A stretch of 38,393 bases of DNA from Salisapilia sapeloensis (Eukaryota; Oomycota; Peronosporomycetes; Peronosporales; Salisapiliaceae), in assembly GCA_023334545.1 (NCBI GenBank), contig JAADVB010000185.1, positions 1-38,393 of the forward strand, in the 5' to 3' direction. The notes below the pieces were generated by a model. The model ran no database searches and was not told the origin of the DNA. It saw only the letters and a list, made by a program, of their open reading frames with translations. Position 1 is the stretch's first letter; each line of letters starts with the position of its first letter. The position numbers and the translations under genes were made by a program. Positions 29,354-38,393 of this stretch are shown piece after piece.

Positions 29354-29980
29354 TGCTACAGAGATGAAAAATATCTTTTGATACGGTGTACGCAAATCAG
29401 TTCTCCTCTTACCTGTTATATTTTATGAATTTTATAAAACAATAGATATTCTCTTCAGTCTACCTCTACAAACACTTAACTGGACACTTAGCGAGTAAAG
29501 CGTGACAATGTCCCTCGTCTTAGACTTTGAGTCCGCTAATGTAGCTAGATCCTTTAAATATAAAATTGTGCATGCTATTACATGTGAACAACTATTTGGG
29601 ATATGTGGGCTACTGCTAAGGTAGATAGAATTCTGGAAACGTGCGAATTGGGTGTCTATAGAAGCACAAAAATGGATGGCACACTTGCAAGTCTGCCATC
29701 GATAAATAGAAGTTCGCACCTTTCTTTCTGGAAAGAAACGGTGTATCACCACTTGTAAGGAGTTCTGCGTGCCGCAACATGAGCAAAAAATCTTCGTTCG
29801 AATATCCGAGAGATTCGCTGTCAATTCGACGAGAGAGCGGTTCAATGTGAATTTACGAGCTTCCGACCTTGGATTTTGTTGGTATAAACCTGCCGATGTT
29901 GTTCTGCTGAATCAAACCCTCGGATTTTTTGTTGAAAATGCAAGGTAGTCCCAGCAGATCTATAGCTCACACAATGCACC
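29354..29980. other. Divergent intergenic region before the protease gene
   Basis: About 0.6 kb with the possible leader intron of the octahistidine gene (29356-29412, minus strand) and the 5' region of the protease, including a short upstream open frame at 29974. No other gene. Confidence 0.5.
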
Positions 29981-29994
29981 ATGTCATTATCTAA
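29974..29994 (+). promoter_or_regulatory. Upstream ORF overlapping the protease start
   Basis: ATG at 29974 opens a 6-codon frame ending in TAA at 29994. It overlaps the protease ATG at 29981 in another frame. If the transcript starts upstream, it would lower translation. Confidence 0.4.
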
Positions 29995-30865
29995 ATTGCT
30001 GACGAAAACAACGATGTCAATCCTGTTGTTGTTGTGCGCTCTCGTATACTCTGTGTCTGCTTCCACGCAAGTCTCCTTTGCCGACACCCCCGTCTTTATT
30101 AATGCGACGGACTCACATCCAGCTAGCAATCGTATTAATGGGCAAATTGTGCAAGACTGGGAGCTCAAAAAAGTCCCGTACGTTGGAAACATCATTGGGC
30201 CTGGAATCCAATGCACTGGTGTACTCATTCGACCGCGGTGGGTCCTCACAGCTGCTCACTGTCTTGTCAATGCATCATGGACTGTGACTTTTACGGATGG
30301 CAAGTCCATAGAGACTATAGCAATCGAAGACAGCAAATCTAGACCGGAATTTTATCAAGTTAACAATGTTCCTTATGGAAATGACGTTGGTTTGATTCAG
30401 CTGAACAGCCCCAGTAAATTTGATCCCATCGCAATGATGAGAGACGTAAAAAATCGCACTCAATCGATCGGTACAGCGTATGGGTATGGTAAGCATACTG
30501 AATCGGGTAATTTGGTGAATACCGGTGAGCTACGGACAACCTCGTTCACACTTACATCAAATGACGATGAAGAATGTGATGACAAAAGCATTAATACCAT
30601 ATTTTGCCCGCAAGTACAAGAAGAAAGAGATGGAATGTGTCCTGGCGATTCTGGTGGTCCTCTTATCATTGAGGAGAATGAACCGCTCGTCTACGGCATC
30701 CATTCCGCGTCCTACCCTTGCCTGACGTCAAAGTATCAACGCCCGTCGTTCGAGTTTGTACCATATCACTACCAATGGATTGTGGACACCATCGATGGAT
30801 ACGAGGAAAAGGATGTCAACGATGGAGCTGGTGTGAATACTGTTGCAAACATATCAGTGTCTTAA
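29981..30865 (+). CDS. Secreted S1-family (trypsin-fold) serine protease (294 aa)
   Basis: ATG at 29981, TAA at 30863. Signal peptide (about 1-28, ending VSAS); a short propeptide; a likely activation site at NR-INGQ (after Arg51), giving an Ile N-terminus that can pair with D223. The catalytic triad is complete: H93 in TAAHC, D135 in GNDVGLIQL and S224 in GDSGGP. The loop before the serine reads RDGMCPGDS, so the specificity position has Gly, with Asp one residue earlier, unlike classical trypsin. Two N-glycosylation sequons are visible (NAT at 41-43, NAS at 98-100). Oomycete relatives of this fold include active proteases and inactive glucanase inhibitors; the intact triad argues for an active enzyme. 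Predicted site of action is outside the cell. A six-codon upstream ORF overlaps the start. Confidence 0.87.
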   Translation: MSLSKLLTKTTMSILLLLCALVYSVSASTQVSFADTPVFINATDSHPASNRINGQIVQDWELKKVPYVGNIIGPGIQCTGVLIRPRWVLTAAHCLVNASWTVTFTDGKSIETIAIEDSKSRPEFYQVNNVPYGNDVGLIQLNSPSKFDPIAMMRDVKNRTQSIGTAYGYGKHTESGNLVNTGELRTTSFTLTSNDDEECDDKSINTIFCPQVQEERDGMCPGDSGGPLIIEENEPLVYGIHSASYPCLTSKYQRPSFEFVPYHYQWIVDTIDGYEEKDVNDGAGVNTVANISVS

Positions 30866-31766
30866 AGTCGTGATGATTTATTCACGTAGTCATGAAGAAT
30901 GCCTAATGACTTGAAATCCAAATTGATTTGAACTTTGTTAAAAACGGGCTGTGGAACGTTGTCAGTGGTAACCTGAAGTATAAGCTATATCACTGTCTTC
31001 CTCTATTAAATTGAAGTAAACAATGGTAACCAAGAGATCTACAGCTTACCTTCAGAATGGAGGCTCAATGATTATGTGCCATAACTAGGCTAAAGAATTT
31101 AAAGGTTGTGAGTGTCTTTCGTTGTGCGGTTGTAGCTGCATATGGTGAATAGAAAAAGCAATGGAAGATGGGTCTTAATAGTCAGCATAAGTATGGTAAG
31201 GCTTCGTGGTTGGGCAGCCCGTGCAAATGCATGTCAATCAAAGGTGCTGGATGGAAAAGGTACATAGCTTATGAAGAGCTCTTAATATCATTTGGTCATT
31301 TGTTTACTGGTTCCAGTCACGAATTTGTAGCATCATTTGTAGTAAAATTCCCACATAGACCTTTAGTTTAATCTACGCATGGTTTTATGCAAACCAGTAT
31401 TTACCATGCCGTGCATATACACTTCTTCGGATAATGCATAATGCGCTGTAGCATAGTGTAGCATTCCGCTAAGTAGACGACAGCATTAAGGCACGCGAAA
31501 TCCAGAAACGAGTGCATGAGCTACTTCAAGATGAATGAATCTAGCAACGGTGCTACCACAAGAACAATAAATATCCATTTCAGCATCCAGTAGGCTACCT
31601 TAATTGATATAAGCTATCCTGCTCTTTCACCGCAACATAACTTGTAAAGATGATATGAATTTCTTTGCTGACAGACCAAAGGAGTTCATTGTACTTCCTA
31701 ACAAAAGCAGGGTAAGTTGAAACGCTGATACGCAAGCATTAACAATGGAAGTAACCGAGAAACGGA
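30866..31766. other. Convergent gene-free gap
   Basis: About 0.9 kb between the protease stop and the stop of the minus-strand START/FYVE-like gene. AT-rich. No gene, repeat or RNA seen. Confidence 0.55.
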
Positions 31767-33074
31767 TCAAAGATATATTATCGTGCCGCTGATCACTTGA
31801 TTATCTCGAAAGCAGGTGCTAGTGCGACGGTTGTCCATAAAATAGGAAGACTGCCTAGTACTTATCATATCGTTCGTCAAGTCCGACGACGTCATCTCTG
31901 TTTCAGACGTTTTGCTAGCGGTCAGCTTGCTACGCAGCATACTCTGTGGCTCCAATTCCGTCATTCTCTTTAAGCAAAAAGCGCATAGCGTAACTTGGTG
32001 GGAGCACAGCATATCAGCAGAGCTTAAGTAGTAAATTCGTCTCGTAATCTGGCAGCTAGTACAGAGTGCATGGACGCATTTATGGCAACCTGCTTGCTGT
32101 CGACTGGATTTTAATGCTTTGCTACAGGTGTAGCAACTCTTGCTGTAATATCCCCCATCTTCCTCTTCTGACAGCTGAATATCTGGACGAAGTGCCCAAG
32201 CAACTTTCTTCATCTGAGCGCAATACGCCACGTTCGCGAGTGATGTACCGATGGATTTGGCAGTTGCATGCACCATGGCGTTCCTTAACATTTTGCGTCG
32301 TGCAAATACGTTTCCGTGTGCGTATACCTGCATTTCTTCTCTAGATGTTTGACGAAAGAAGACGCAGAAGGCAAGATTGGACCGACTGATGCCAAGCAGA
32401 CTCTCTGTCGATGGAAAAGCGATGCTGTGCATGAGCTGGTAGCCGATGGTTTCTCCAGTCAGTAGATGCATAATACCGGTGGATTCGAGATAGACATAAT
32501 CTTGATCGCTTAAAAGTGGCCGCATCTGGTGGCGATGAAGACGCCATTTGATCGTGAGCGACTGCATTGGCTGCTCCATTGTTGGCTCTATCAATTCCTT
32601 TAGCACACAGCAGTTCTTCACTTTATCACCAACGTATGCGTTCTTCAGACGCATCTCTTCTGTCGTCCGAGCGATGGACCCGAAGACAGCATCGCCAAGA
32701 TTCCCTTGCACCCGTCCGACAGCAGTGAGACGAACAATGTGCCTGTTAGGGTAGTCCGTTGCTTTTCGAATGGAGGATTGAAGGATGTGCGAGAGAGGTC
32801 GATAGTCGGTGGCTTCTGCGTATGTCCATTCGCTAAGGTCGGTAGTAGACGTTTGGTCCTCTTCATTGACATAAACAGTAATATCCTTCTCCTTCCGCAC
32901 AGTATGCCAATGGGAAGGAATGATCTCTTTCTCTGTGCAGACAAATTGGTCATACTTGGCAACGTAGTGCTCCAAGAGCGCCTGTACGAGCTGCTCTATC
33001 TTTGTCTGGTCCTGCTCTGATACAATCAGAGGCGGAAATGGATTTGTGTGCTTGTGAGTGGTCTTTGTCGTCAT
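31767..33074 (-). CDS. START-like protein with degenerate FYVE-type finger (435 aa)
   Basis: ATG at 33074-33072. N-terminal family segment (NPFPPLIVSEQD, conserved HW near residue 56), START-like domain (about 110-298) with GRVQGNLGDAVFG, YVYLESTG and HSIAFPST, and a C-terminal finger with eight cysteines: C314/C317, C330/C333, C338/C341 and C364/C367. The basic RHHC motif of PI3P-binding FYVE fingers is replaced by AGCHKC. A Ser/Thr-rich tail of about 65 residues follows. It is 356 bp from, and in the same orientation as, the gene at 33431, with which it forms a tandem pair, although the two proteins have diverged widely. The lack of the long finger insert distinguishes it from the 479-aa copy. 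Function not established; lipid binding is inferred from the fold. Confidence 0.8.
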   Translation of the reverse strand: MTTKTTHKHTNPFPPLIVSEQDQTKIEQLVQALLEHYVAKYDQFVCTEKEIIPSHWHTVRKEKDITVYVNEEDQTSTTDLSEWTYAEATDYRPLSHILQSSIRKATDYPNRHIVRLTAVGRVQGNLGDAVFGSIARTTEEMRLKNAYVGDKVKNCCVLKELIEPTMEQPMQSLTIKWRLHRHQMRPLLSDQDYVYLESTGIMHLLTGETIGYQLMHSIAFPSTESLLGISRSNLAFCVFFRQTSREEMQVYAHGNVFARRKMLRNAMVHATAKSIGTSLANVAYCAQMKKVAWALRPDIQLSEEEDGGYYSKSCYTCSKALKSSRQQAGCHKCVHALCTSCQITRRIYYLSSADMLCSHQVTLCAFCLKRMTELEPQSMLRSKLTASKTSETEMTSSDLTNDMISTRQSSYFMDNRRTSTCFRDNQVISGTIIYL

Positions 33075-33430
33075 CCTGAAAGTCGTAAGAAAGCAGAAAT
33101 GAGCTACTTACTCTACAGGCAAGAGCAACAGGATGCATGCATCTAGATGCAACACAGATTTTTATTGAAGGAAGCTAGAAGAAAAGATAGTAGATAAGGT
33201 GCAGAGCGCAGGAAAATCTGATGTATAAAATGAGAAACGATGACGAACGGGATTGTTGACTCAGCAAGATCCAAAGTAGGCGATTGGTGGTAACCTAGAT
33301 TTTTATTCGAATGCTTGCTACACTAGATGACGCTATTTGGCTCTACGAACAAGAACACGTGCATGTCGTGTGGCAAATCATATTTTTGTCGTGCATGTAA
33401 AACTCATATTTGGAAGCAGTCGTACGACAA
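33075..33430. other. Short spacer between tandem START/FYVE-like genes
   Basis: 356 bp containing the promoter of the downstream gene (33089-33104). No coding content recognised. Confidence 0.55.
33089..33104 (-). promoter_or_regulatory. Inr+FPR core promoter of the 435-aa gene
   Basis: On the minus strand GCTCATTTCTGCTTTC: a perfect GCTCATTTC initiator with a pyrimidine-rich flank, 15-30 nt upstream of the ATG at 33074, implying a very short leader. Confidence 0.6.
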
Positions 33431-34708
33431 CTATTCATGTGTACTCTCCTGAGACCCACGGCTGAGCGAGCCAGACGTGGAAGAACGACGATACGTCGTC
33501 AGCCGTCGAGGTACCATCCAGCTTCCGACACCAGCTTCCACCTCTTCACTCGCGACCCAGCCTGCTGACAGATTCCGAGCTTCGATCAGACACTCACGAC
33601 AGAAAGAAAACGCTTGCTCGACCACCTTGCCGCAAGGCATCATAAACACCATCCGACGCTTCAGTCGGCAGCTGCTGCACACTGCTCTGTTGCACGCACA
33701 GCACTCTGTCCATGTCTTACGATTGCTTCCTTTCTTTTCATTTTGACAAAAAGCGCAGTTCTGGCTAATGCCATGCTCGTGTGAACTGATAGATAGTCTC
33801 GACCGCTTTCTTCGCACGAGCCACGCACGTTTCCTCATATGTCCTACCCTGGCCGACCGCCAGCAAGCATGCATACCTCGTTCCGTCGCGACGTTGATAA
33901 ACTGACGTAGTAATCCTCCCTTGGGATTCATCTTGCCGAGCACGAAGGAGCTGACACGGTTTTCTGCAAGAGACCGGTAGAATGTGCAGGTGGACATTTC
34001 GGCGCGGATGCTACGGGGTAGGACGTAGGTCTGAGGGAAATGGATCGAGTGATTGATGATAAAACCAACGACCTCGCCGCTTTCAACTTCCGTCGTGCCG
34101 CTATATTCGAGCATGACAAAGTCTCTGCTCTTCACAATCGGCCGGACTGCCAACGGCGTCGGCACTTCCTTCCACTTGACCGTAAGTGAATCAAACGGGG
34201 CGGAGGAAGTCGGTGTACGGAGGTTCGCCAAGATGGCTCCGTTGGTGGTCACGCCGCGTAGGTACTTGGCGTGCGTCTGTAGGAGCTCTTCCCTGTAGTT
34301 CACAGCCCCATAGAGCGCATCCGACATGTTCCCGTCGCACTCGCCAATAATGCAGGTGTGCGGGAAAGCATTCGGAGGCTTGCGACTAGAGGTCGGTCCG
34401 TCAGAATTAGTCAGATTAAAGCTGTCGGACAGTTTGTTTAAGAAGGGGACTTTGTTTGGCTCGTGGTCCTCCACATATGCCTTCACATCCACTGCCTCTC
34501 GAATGAGTTTCCACCTCGGATCGGAGAAATACGCATCCCCTCCCTTTCGAATGAACTTCTTATACTCAGCTAGATTCTGATGGAGAAGATACTCTGCAAG
34601 CAGCATGAGCTCCTCCTCATCCACGGCCGAGAGTCGGAGCGGAGGAAAGGGGCTTCCGCTGCTTGGACCAGGATAGAGAATGATCGCATCTGTCTCCTGT
34701 GCGGCCAT
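33431..34708 (-). CDS. START-like protein with degenerate FYVE-type finger (425 aa)
   Basis: ATG at 34708-34706. N-terminal family segment with FPPLRLSAVDEEE and RWKLIR, START-like domain (about 115-305) with DGNMSDALYG, FVMLEYSG and HSIHFPQT, and a finger with C318/C321, C336/C339, C344/C347 and C370/C373. The usual basic motif is replaced by WTECCAC. A Ser/Arg-rich tail ends the protein. This copy is nearest in its N-terminal part to the partial gene at 37557 (both have FPPL and RWKL). It stands in tandem with the 435-aa gene. Codon use and intactness give no sign of decay. Function unknown; see the family notes at the 479-aa copy. Confidence 0.8.
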   Translation of the reverse strand: MAAQETDAIILYPGPSSGSPFPPLRLSAVDEEELMLLAEYLLHQNLAEYKKFIRKGGDAYFSDPRWKLIREAVDVKAYVEDHEPNKVPFLNKLSDSFNLTNSDGPTSSRKPPNAFPHTCIIGECDGNMSDALYGAVNYREELLQTHAKYLRGVTTNGAILANLRTPTSSAPFDSLTVKWKEVPTPLAVRPIVKSRDFVMLEYSGTTEVESGEVVGFIINHSIHFPQTYVLPRSIRAEMSTCTFYRSLAENRVSSFVLGKMNPKGGLLRQFINVATERGMHACWRSARVGHMRKRAWLVRRKRSRLSISSHEHGISQNCAFCQNEKKGSNRKTWTECCACNRAVCSSCRLKRRMVFMMPCGKVVEQAFSFCRECLIEARNLSAGWVASEEVEAGVGSWMVPRRLTTYRRSSTSGSLSRGSQESTHE

Positions 34709-34748
34709 GGCTGGCTGGAGAGATTGGTCGGCTCTTGTCCTTTATGAG

Positions 34749-34765
34749 CAATTTGACAATTGAGA
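34749..34765 (-). promoter_or_regulatory. Probable Inr+FPR core promoter of the 425-aa gene
   Basis: On the minus strand TCTCAATTGTCAAATTG: initiator-like TCAATTG followed by CAAATTG, 41-57 nt upstream of the ATG at 34708. Confidence 0.5.
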
Positions 34766-35386
34766 TGTGGCCAGTCATCCGACTCTGTAAAGGCACCATC
34801 GAGTGGGACAATTTTCATGATGTCGTCATGTAGCTAAATTCTCCAGCTCCTTTGGATGCTCGTCGTTAACTCGGAAGATCTCGTTAGAACAATTACGAAG
34901 ATACCTAGGCTAGTACGAGCATCTACGTCCTTTGAGCACACCATGTTGAGCGGCATTGGCATGAAGCAGCGGTACTCCTGTGAGTAATTAGCCGTCTTAA
35001 CAACATGTTCCGATGTCTTCGAGCACTGAAATCTGTGCAGTAATATGGGACAGAGGAAGCTGCAGAAGAAGCACTTGAATGTATCCGAGCTCTCTTTATG
35101 GTATTTGCATATATGAAAGGTTTATTGGAAAACTAGTTTTATTACAAGCGCGGTAATTGGTATCAGCCGAATGGCGTGCGGGCATGTGGACTCTATACCT
35201 ATGCGAAGAATTCTTGATTTATACGTCACTCTTCCCGTAATTTCGCTTTGGGCTGATGGTAGCGTGCGAAGCATTGCTTGTAGAAGATGTTATGATGTGC
35301 ACACCAACCTAGAAACGAGATGACTCCATTCTCCGTGCACGATGATGTCACTATAGCAGATTTCTTTTAAAGTTGCGGCCATTTTG
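34766..35386. other. Gene-free stretch
   Basis: About 0.6 kb upstream of the 425-aa gene promoter. Nothing recognised. Confidence 0.5.
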
Positions 35387-35737
35387 TTAGGTAGAGAGAA
35401 ATACTGGAGCGTAAATAAAGTCATTTCTAATTCTGACCATGTCCCACGAAATCTGCGGATATAAAGTCGCAATTTGTTTGCAAATGCAGTTAAATTGTGC
35501 ACCCACTTTTCCAATCATGCTCGTGCCTTCAAGATGGAGGCGTTCGTCAAAGCCCTGTAGAAATTGTGCGACGGCTTTCAACGAAGCGACACAAGAAACT
35601 CGCACGCAACTCTGAATCAATCGACATTGCGTTTCAATGTCTTCATACCGTTCTTCCGAATACGATTTTTGGAGTGTCAACTCTTCCATCGGTAGTACGT
35701 GAAGCTTGATGCACCAAGCAAAGAACTGACCTGCCAT
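35387..35737 (-). CDS. Hypothetical protein (116 aa), doubtful gene
   Basis: ATG at 35737-35735, immediately preceded by an in-frame TAA. The middle looks protein-like: a mixed charged and hydrophobic helix (MEELTLQKSYSEERYEDIE) followed by RVSCVASLKAVAQFLQGF. There is no signal peptide and no domain I recognise. A second frame on the same strand (down to 35290) overlaps its end and could be joined by splicing, but I cannot settle that. No core promoter of the local type was seen. It may be an orphan gene, a remnant exon or chance. Confidence 0.3.
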   Translation of the reverse strand: MAGQFFAWCIKLHVLPMEELTLQKSYSEERYEDIETQCRLIQSCVRVSCVASLKAVAQFLQGFDERLHLEGTSMIGKVGAQFNCICKQIATLYPQISWDMVRIRNDFIYAPVFLST

Positions 35738-37512
35738 TTAATACTTACAACGCAACGCCCAAGCATTTCCAACCTTGATTGACGCCTGAAGCCATTTTTA
35801 ATAATGGGCATAGATAAAGATTGCAATCTAGCATGCATTCGGATCCTCTTCAAGGATTTACACAGGATACCGATTGTAGCTCATTGTGGCATACGGATCA
35901 GCATCACCATGACTTTAGCATATTATCCATACAACTTTTACATCATTTGAATACCTCTTTTAGCTACAGATCAGGAATCAGTTCTCAAGATATACTGCGT
36001 CCTGGAGTTCTGACCGAGGACGACCTAGGGCCTAGGCGTAGGCAAATCCATAACACTTCACAACCTACTTCCAGCTACTCAAAAGAATTTTTTATTAGCG
36101 AGTTGCGCCAAACTAAATATATTAGGGGGATCAAAGATACAATTTTTGCGATTGATATTACGCAGCCTATCGCTCTAACTTATAACCGCTTTAGGCGGCA
36201 ACTGTCAGTTGGTTTAAAGCTACAAATAAGCAGATCAATTTGCTTACTTTCGTGCATTAAGTTAAAATAATGAGCAAGTTGCTGTTTGAAGCGTCGCTTC
36301 TCTGCTTAAAATCATTTTAAGCCACCTCCATACGTAGCTTGAATTCATATTAAGCATAAGCAAGAACCGTGCATAGAAGTAAGCACAAACAAAGCCTCAA
36401 TTTAAGCAAAATTTTTAGTAACTTTGGCCCCTACTATTATGTGCATGACGCACTGACTGAAATACCCGAGAGGTGTCTACTTGCAAAACCACGAAGCGCT
36501 CTTCATTGTCAGAAGATCCATATCATGTTGCTCACGAGCGGTATACTTACTGAAAAGAATCATCAATTTGCCCAAAGTTACTTCAACTTACTTGGAAGTT
36601 GTAGCCTGAACTTCGTGCGTGGCTCTATCTTGAAACATAAACAATTTGTCGTATCCTTGACCGAGACTTCTGCTTGCATCTAGGTCTAGTATTAACGGAT
36701 ACCATTGCTTTTGGTGCATAGCGGTACTCAACTTTTTGTTCTGCGACCACCTAAAGCAGAAGCTCGATGAGGAAACGCAGATAAGTGCACTTAAGGATAG
36801 TTAATTATACATTGCAGCGGATCATTAAAGACCAGTTGTAGATCTCTGAATACCTTCCTCGACCAACTGAGCACTGACTAGAAGTTCGCTGTATGTTTAT
36901 GGCTGAATATTTTGATTGGCAGTAGATTTCGCAGTACGAGGTATGGCGCTTCTGTTAAGTTTACTGTCAATCTGGTCACTTTGAAGTGCGTAACAAATGA
37001 AGGTCACTCGACTCTAGATTACCAGGCAGCACTGCTGCCCCATATTGTATCGCGGACCTGAGCAGAGAGCAAGGAGACATGAACGGACTTCGTTTCAAAG
37101 CTTTGTAGCCACACGATGGAGAAACTGCAAAAACAGAGTGCTTAGCTCTAGCGCACAATCATACTTCGAATATTTGACCGTTTGCAAGTAGTTCTCGCTC
37201 GCCTTGGTAAAGCTAGCATCTGCAATGTGTTTGAGGTCAGTATGATATGCATACGGTGGGAAAGCTCCTCAGAATCTCAAGTATGACTCTTCTATCAAAG
37301 TATTGCTTATTCAGTCGCATCAGACTAAAAGATGTCAAGGCTCCGACGGAGTAACTTTGTCGTTAATACGTAGTCGTAAATTGCACGCATAGAAGGGGAG
37401 CTCGGCTCTCCTAAACTACTCATAGTTACCGTACAGAGTGCAAGTACGTCACTGCAATCCGTCATTCTAGCACAACTGGGCACCACACAATATCCCTGCA
37501 GTCACGACAATC
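35738..37512. other. 1.8-kb gene-free region
   Basis: AT-rich. The longest frames (35821-36270 and 36369-36683) have unconvincing composition and no promoter, and the first lacks an ATG at its start. No repeat family, tRNA or transposon recognised. Confidence 0.5.
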
Positions 37513-37527
37513 CTCATTTACAAATTT
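37513..37527 (+). promoter_or_regulatory. Inr+FPR core promoter of the last gene
   Basis: CTCATTTACAAATTT: initiator TCATTTA and flanking CAAATTT, 30-44 nt upstream of the ATG at 37557. Confidence 0.65.
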
Positions 37528-37556
37528 ACGTACTGTGACGAATACCACTTTTCATC

Positions 37557-38393
37557 ATGTTACACCGAGCCGAAGAGTTCTCAAGTCCTTTTCCTCCGTT
37601 AAACTTATCGGATGATGACAGAGGACAGATTTTGGATCTTTCGAATACGCTTCTCGATGAACACATTGCCGCCTATGACGAATATATGGAGAAAGGAGAA
37701 GCAGAGTTCAGTGACAAGGCCAGGTGGAAGCTCGTGCGAAAGGAGGAGAATACTCGATTCTACGCTTCACGTCCTGGCACTGGTGGTCAAGAGCAAATGT
37801 TCGGTACAAAGGATCAGAATGCGCACATTCAACTCGGTCTCCAAGGTCTGCGTCAAAGTGAGCTGGTGGATATGCGAGCAACTGGTACTGTTCGAGGTAC
37901 GCTAGAAGACTTTATGTACGGAGCAATGGGCTATGACATTGTCCGATTCCGGACGAAAGGAGAATACTGTGATGATCATGTCGCCAAAGCAGCAATTGTG
38001 GACACCGTCATCCCCGCGACACCAGAGAACCCATTTTCGGCACTCGTGGTCAAATACCGCGCCATTTCGATTGATGGCTTGAACGACTTGCTCATGAAGC
38101 CCCATCACTATGTCTACATGGACTATTCTGGCTACAGTCGCCTATCGAACGGTGACAAGGTCGGTTTCCTCATTGGTCATAGTATCAACTTTCCTCAGAC
38201 GGAGCTCCCAGAAGGTGCTATTCGAGGAAAGATTGCCTCATGCTTTATGGCACGACAGAAGAACGACAATGAGATTGAGACGTTCTGTCGCATCATTATG
38301 GAGAACCCGAAGAAGTACATGCGATCCATCTTCCTGAGCGTCTACGGCAAGATTTGCACTGGCCTTGCTAAACAGCACGCGCACGTTGCCAAC
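37557..38393 (+). CDS. START-like family protein, N-terminal 279 codons (partial)
   Basis: ATG at 37557; the frame is open to the window edge. The N-terminal segment (SSPFPPLNLSDDDRG, then RWKLVRKEEN) and the START-like domain (from about residue 105: GTVRGTLEDFMYG, YVYMDYSGY, HSINFPQT) match the family members at 33431, 31767 and 12100. The visible part stops near the end of the START-like domain, before the place where the zinc finger would begin, so its presence is not known. The start is supported by the core promoter at 37513-37527 and by alignment with the paralogues. Intact as far as visible. Confidence 0.82.
   Translation, partial: MLHRAEEFSSPFPPLNLSDDDRGQILDLSNTLLDEHIAAYDEYMEKGEAEFSDKARWKLVRKEENTRFYASRPGTGGQEQMFGTKDQNAHIQLGLQGLRQSELVDMRATGTVRGTLEDFMYGAMGYDIVRFRTKGEYCDDHVAKAAIVDTVIPATPENPFSALVVKYRAISIDGLNDLLMKPHHYVYMDYSGYSRLSNGDKVGFLIGHSINFPQTELPEGAIRGKIASCFMARQKNDNEIETFCRIIMENPKKYMRSIFLSVYGKICTGLAKQHAHVAN

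Noticed and set aside
35821-36270. 149-codon plus-strand frame
   Set aside because: Starts with TTG; composition is random-like and there is no promoter or domain.
1-38393. tRNA, rRNA, CRISPR or intact transposon
   Set aside because: No T-loop box of tRNA type, no regularly spaced repeats, and no transposase or reverse transcriptase motifs were seen on reading both strands.

Overview
The window is nuclear DNA of an oomycete, most likely a Peronosporales species (Phytophthora or downy-mildew type). Four things point that way: long intron-poor genes on both strands separated by gene-poor gaps of 1-3 kb; oomycete Inr+FPR core promoters (YTCANTYY followed by CAWTTT-like) 25-80 nt upstream of many start codons; a tandem pair of BT1/folate-biopterin type transporters; and an expanded family of START-like proteins ending in a degenerate FYVE-type zinc finger. 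I see no rRNA, tRNA, CRISPR array or intact transposon. Species cannot be fixed from sequence reading alone.

Layout. 1-3663: two tandem BT1-family transporter genes on the minus strand; the first is cut by the window edge. 5130-10091: a large Sec7-domain ARF guanine-nucleotide exchange factor (BIG/Sec7 type) whose last 42 codons lie behind a 51-nt intron. 10092-12099: empty. 12100-13539: START-like + FYVE-like protein. 14263-21746: three membrane-anchored expansin-like proteins on the minus strand (465, 248 and 710 aa), interrupted by a plus-strand ERMARD/DUF4209-like gene. 24284-25220: a START-like family pseudogene with two stops and one frameshift. 27606-29353: two small secreted six-cysteine proteins with the same cysteine pattern; one has eight histidines at the predicted mature N-terminus. 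29981-30865: secreted S1 serine protease with an intact triad. 31767-34708: two tandem START/FYVE-like genes. 37557-end: the start of a fourth intact START/FYVE-like gene, truncated by the window edge.

How the genes relate. The window mixes housekeeping trafficking functions (ARF-GEF, ERMARD-like ER protein) with secretome and surface functions (expansin-like proteins, protease, small cysteine-rich proteins) and lineage-expanded families (transporters, START/FYVE-like). The least conventional parts are the single-pass membrane-anchored expansin-like trio, one member of which has lost both the second domain and the conserved Asp of the first; the START/FYVE-like family, whose fingers keep eight cysteines but lack the phosphoinositide-binding basic motif; and the paired six-cysteine secreted proteins. 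All functional statements are by motif reading; no database search was run.
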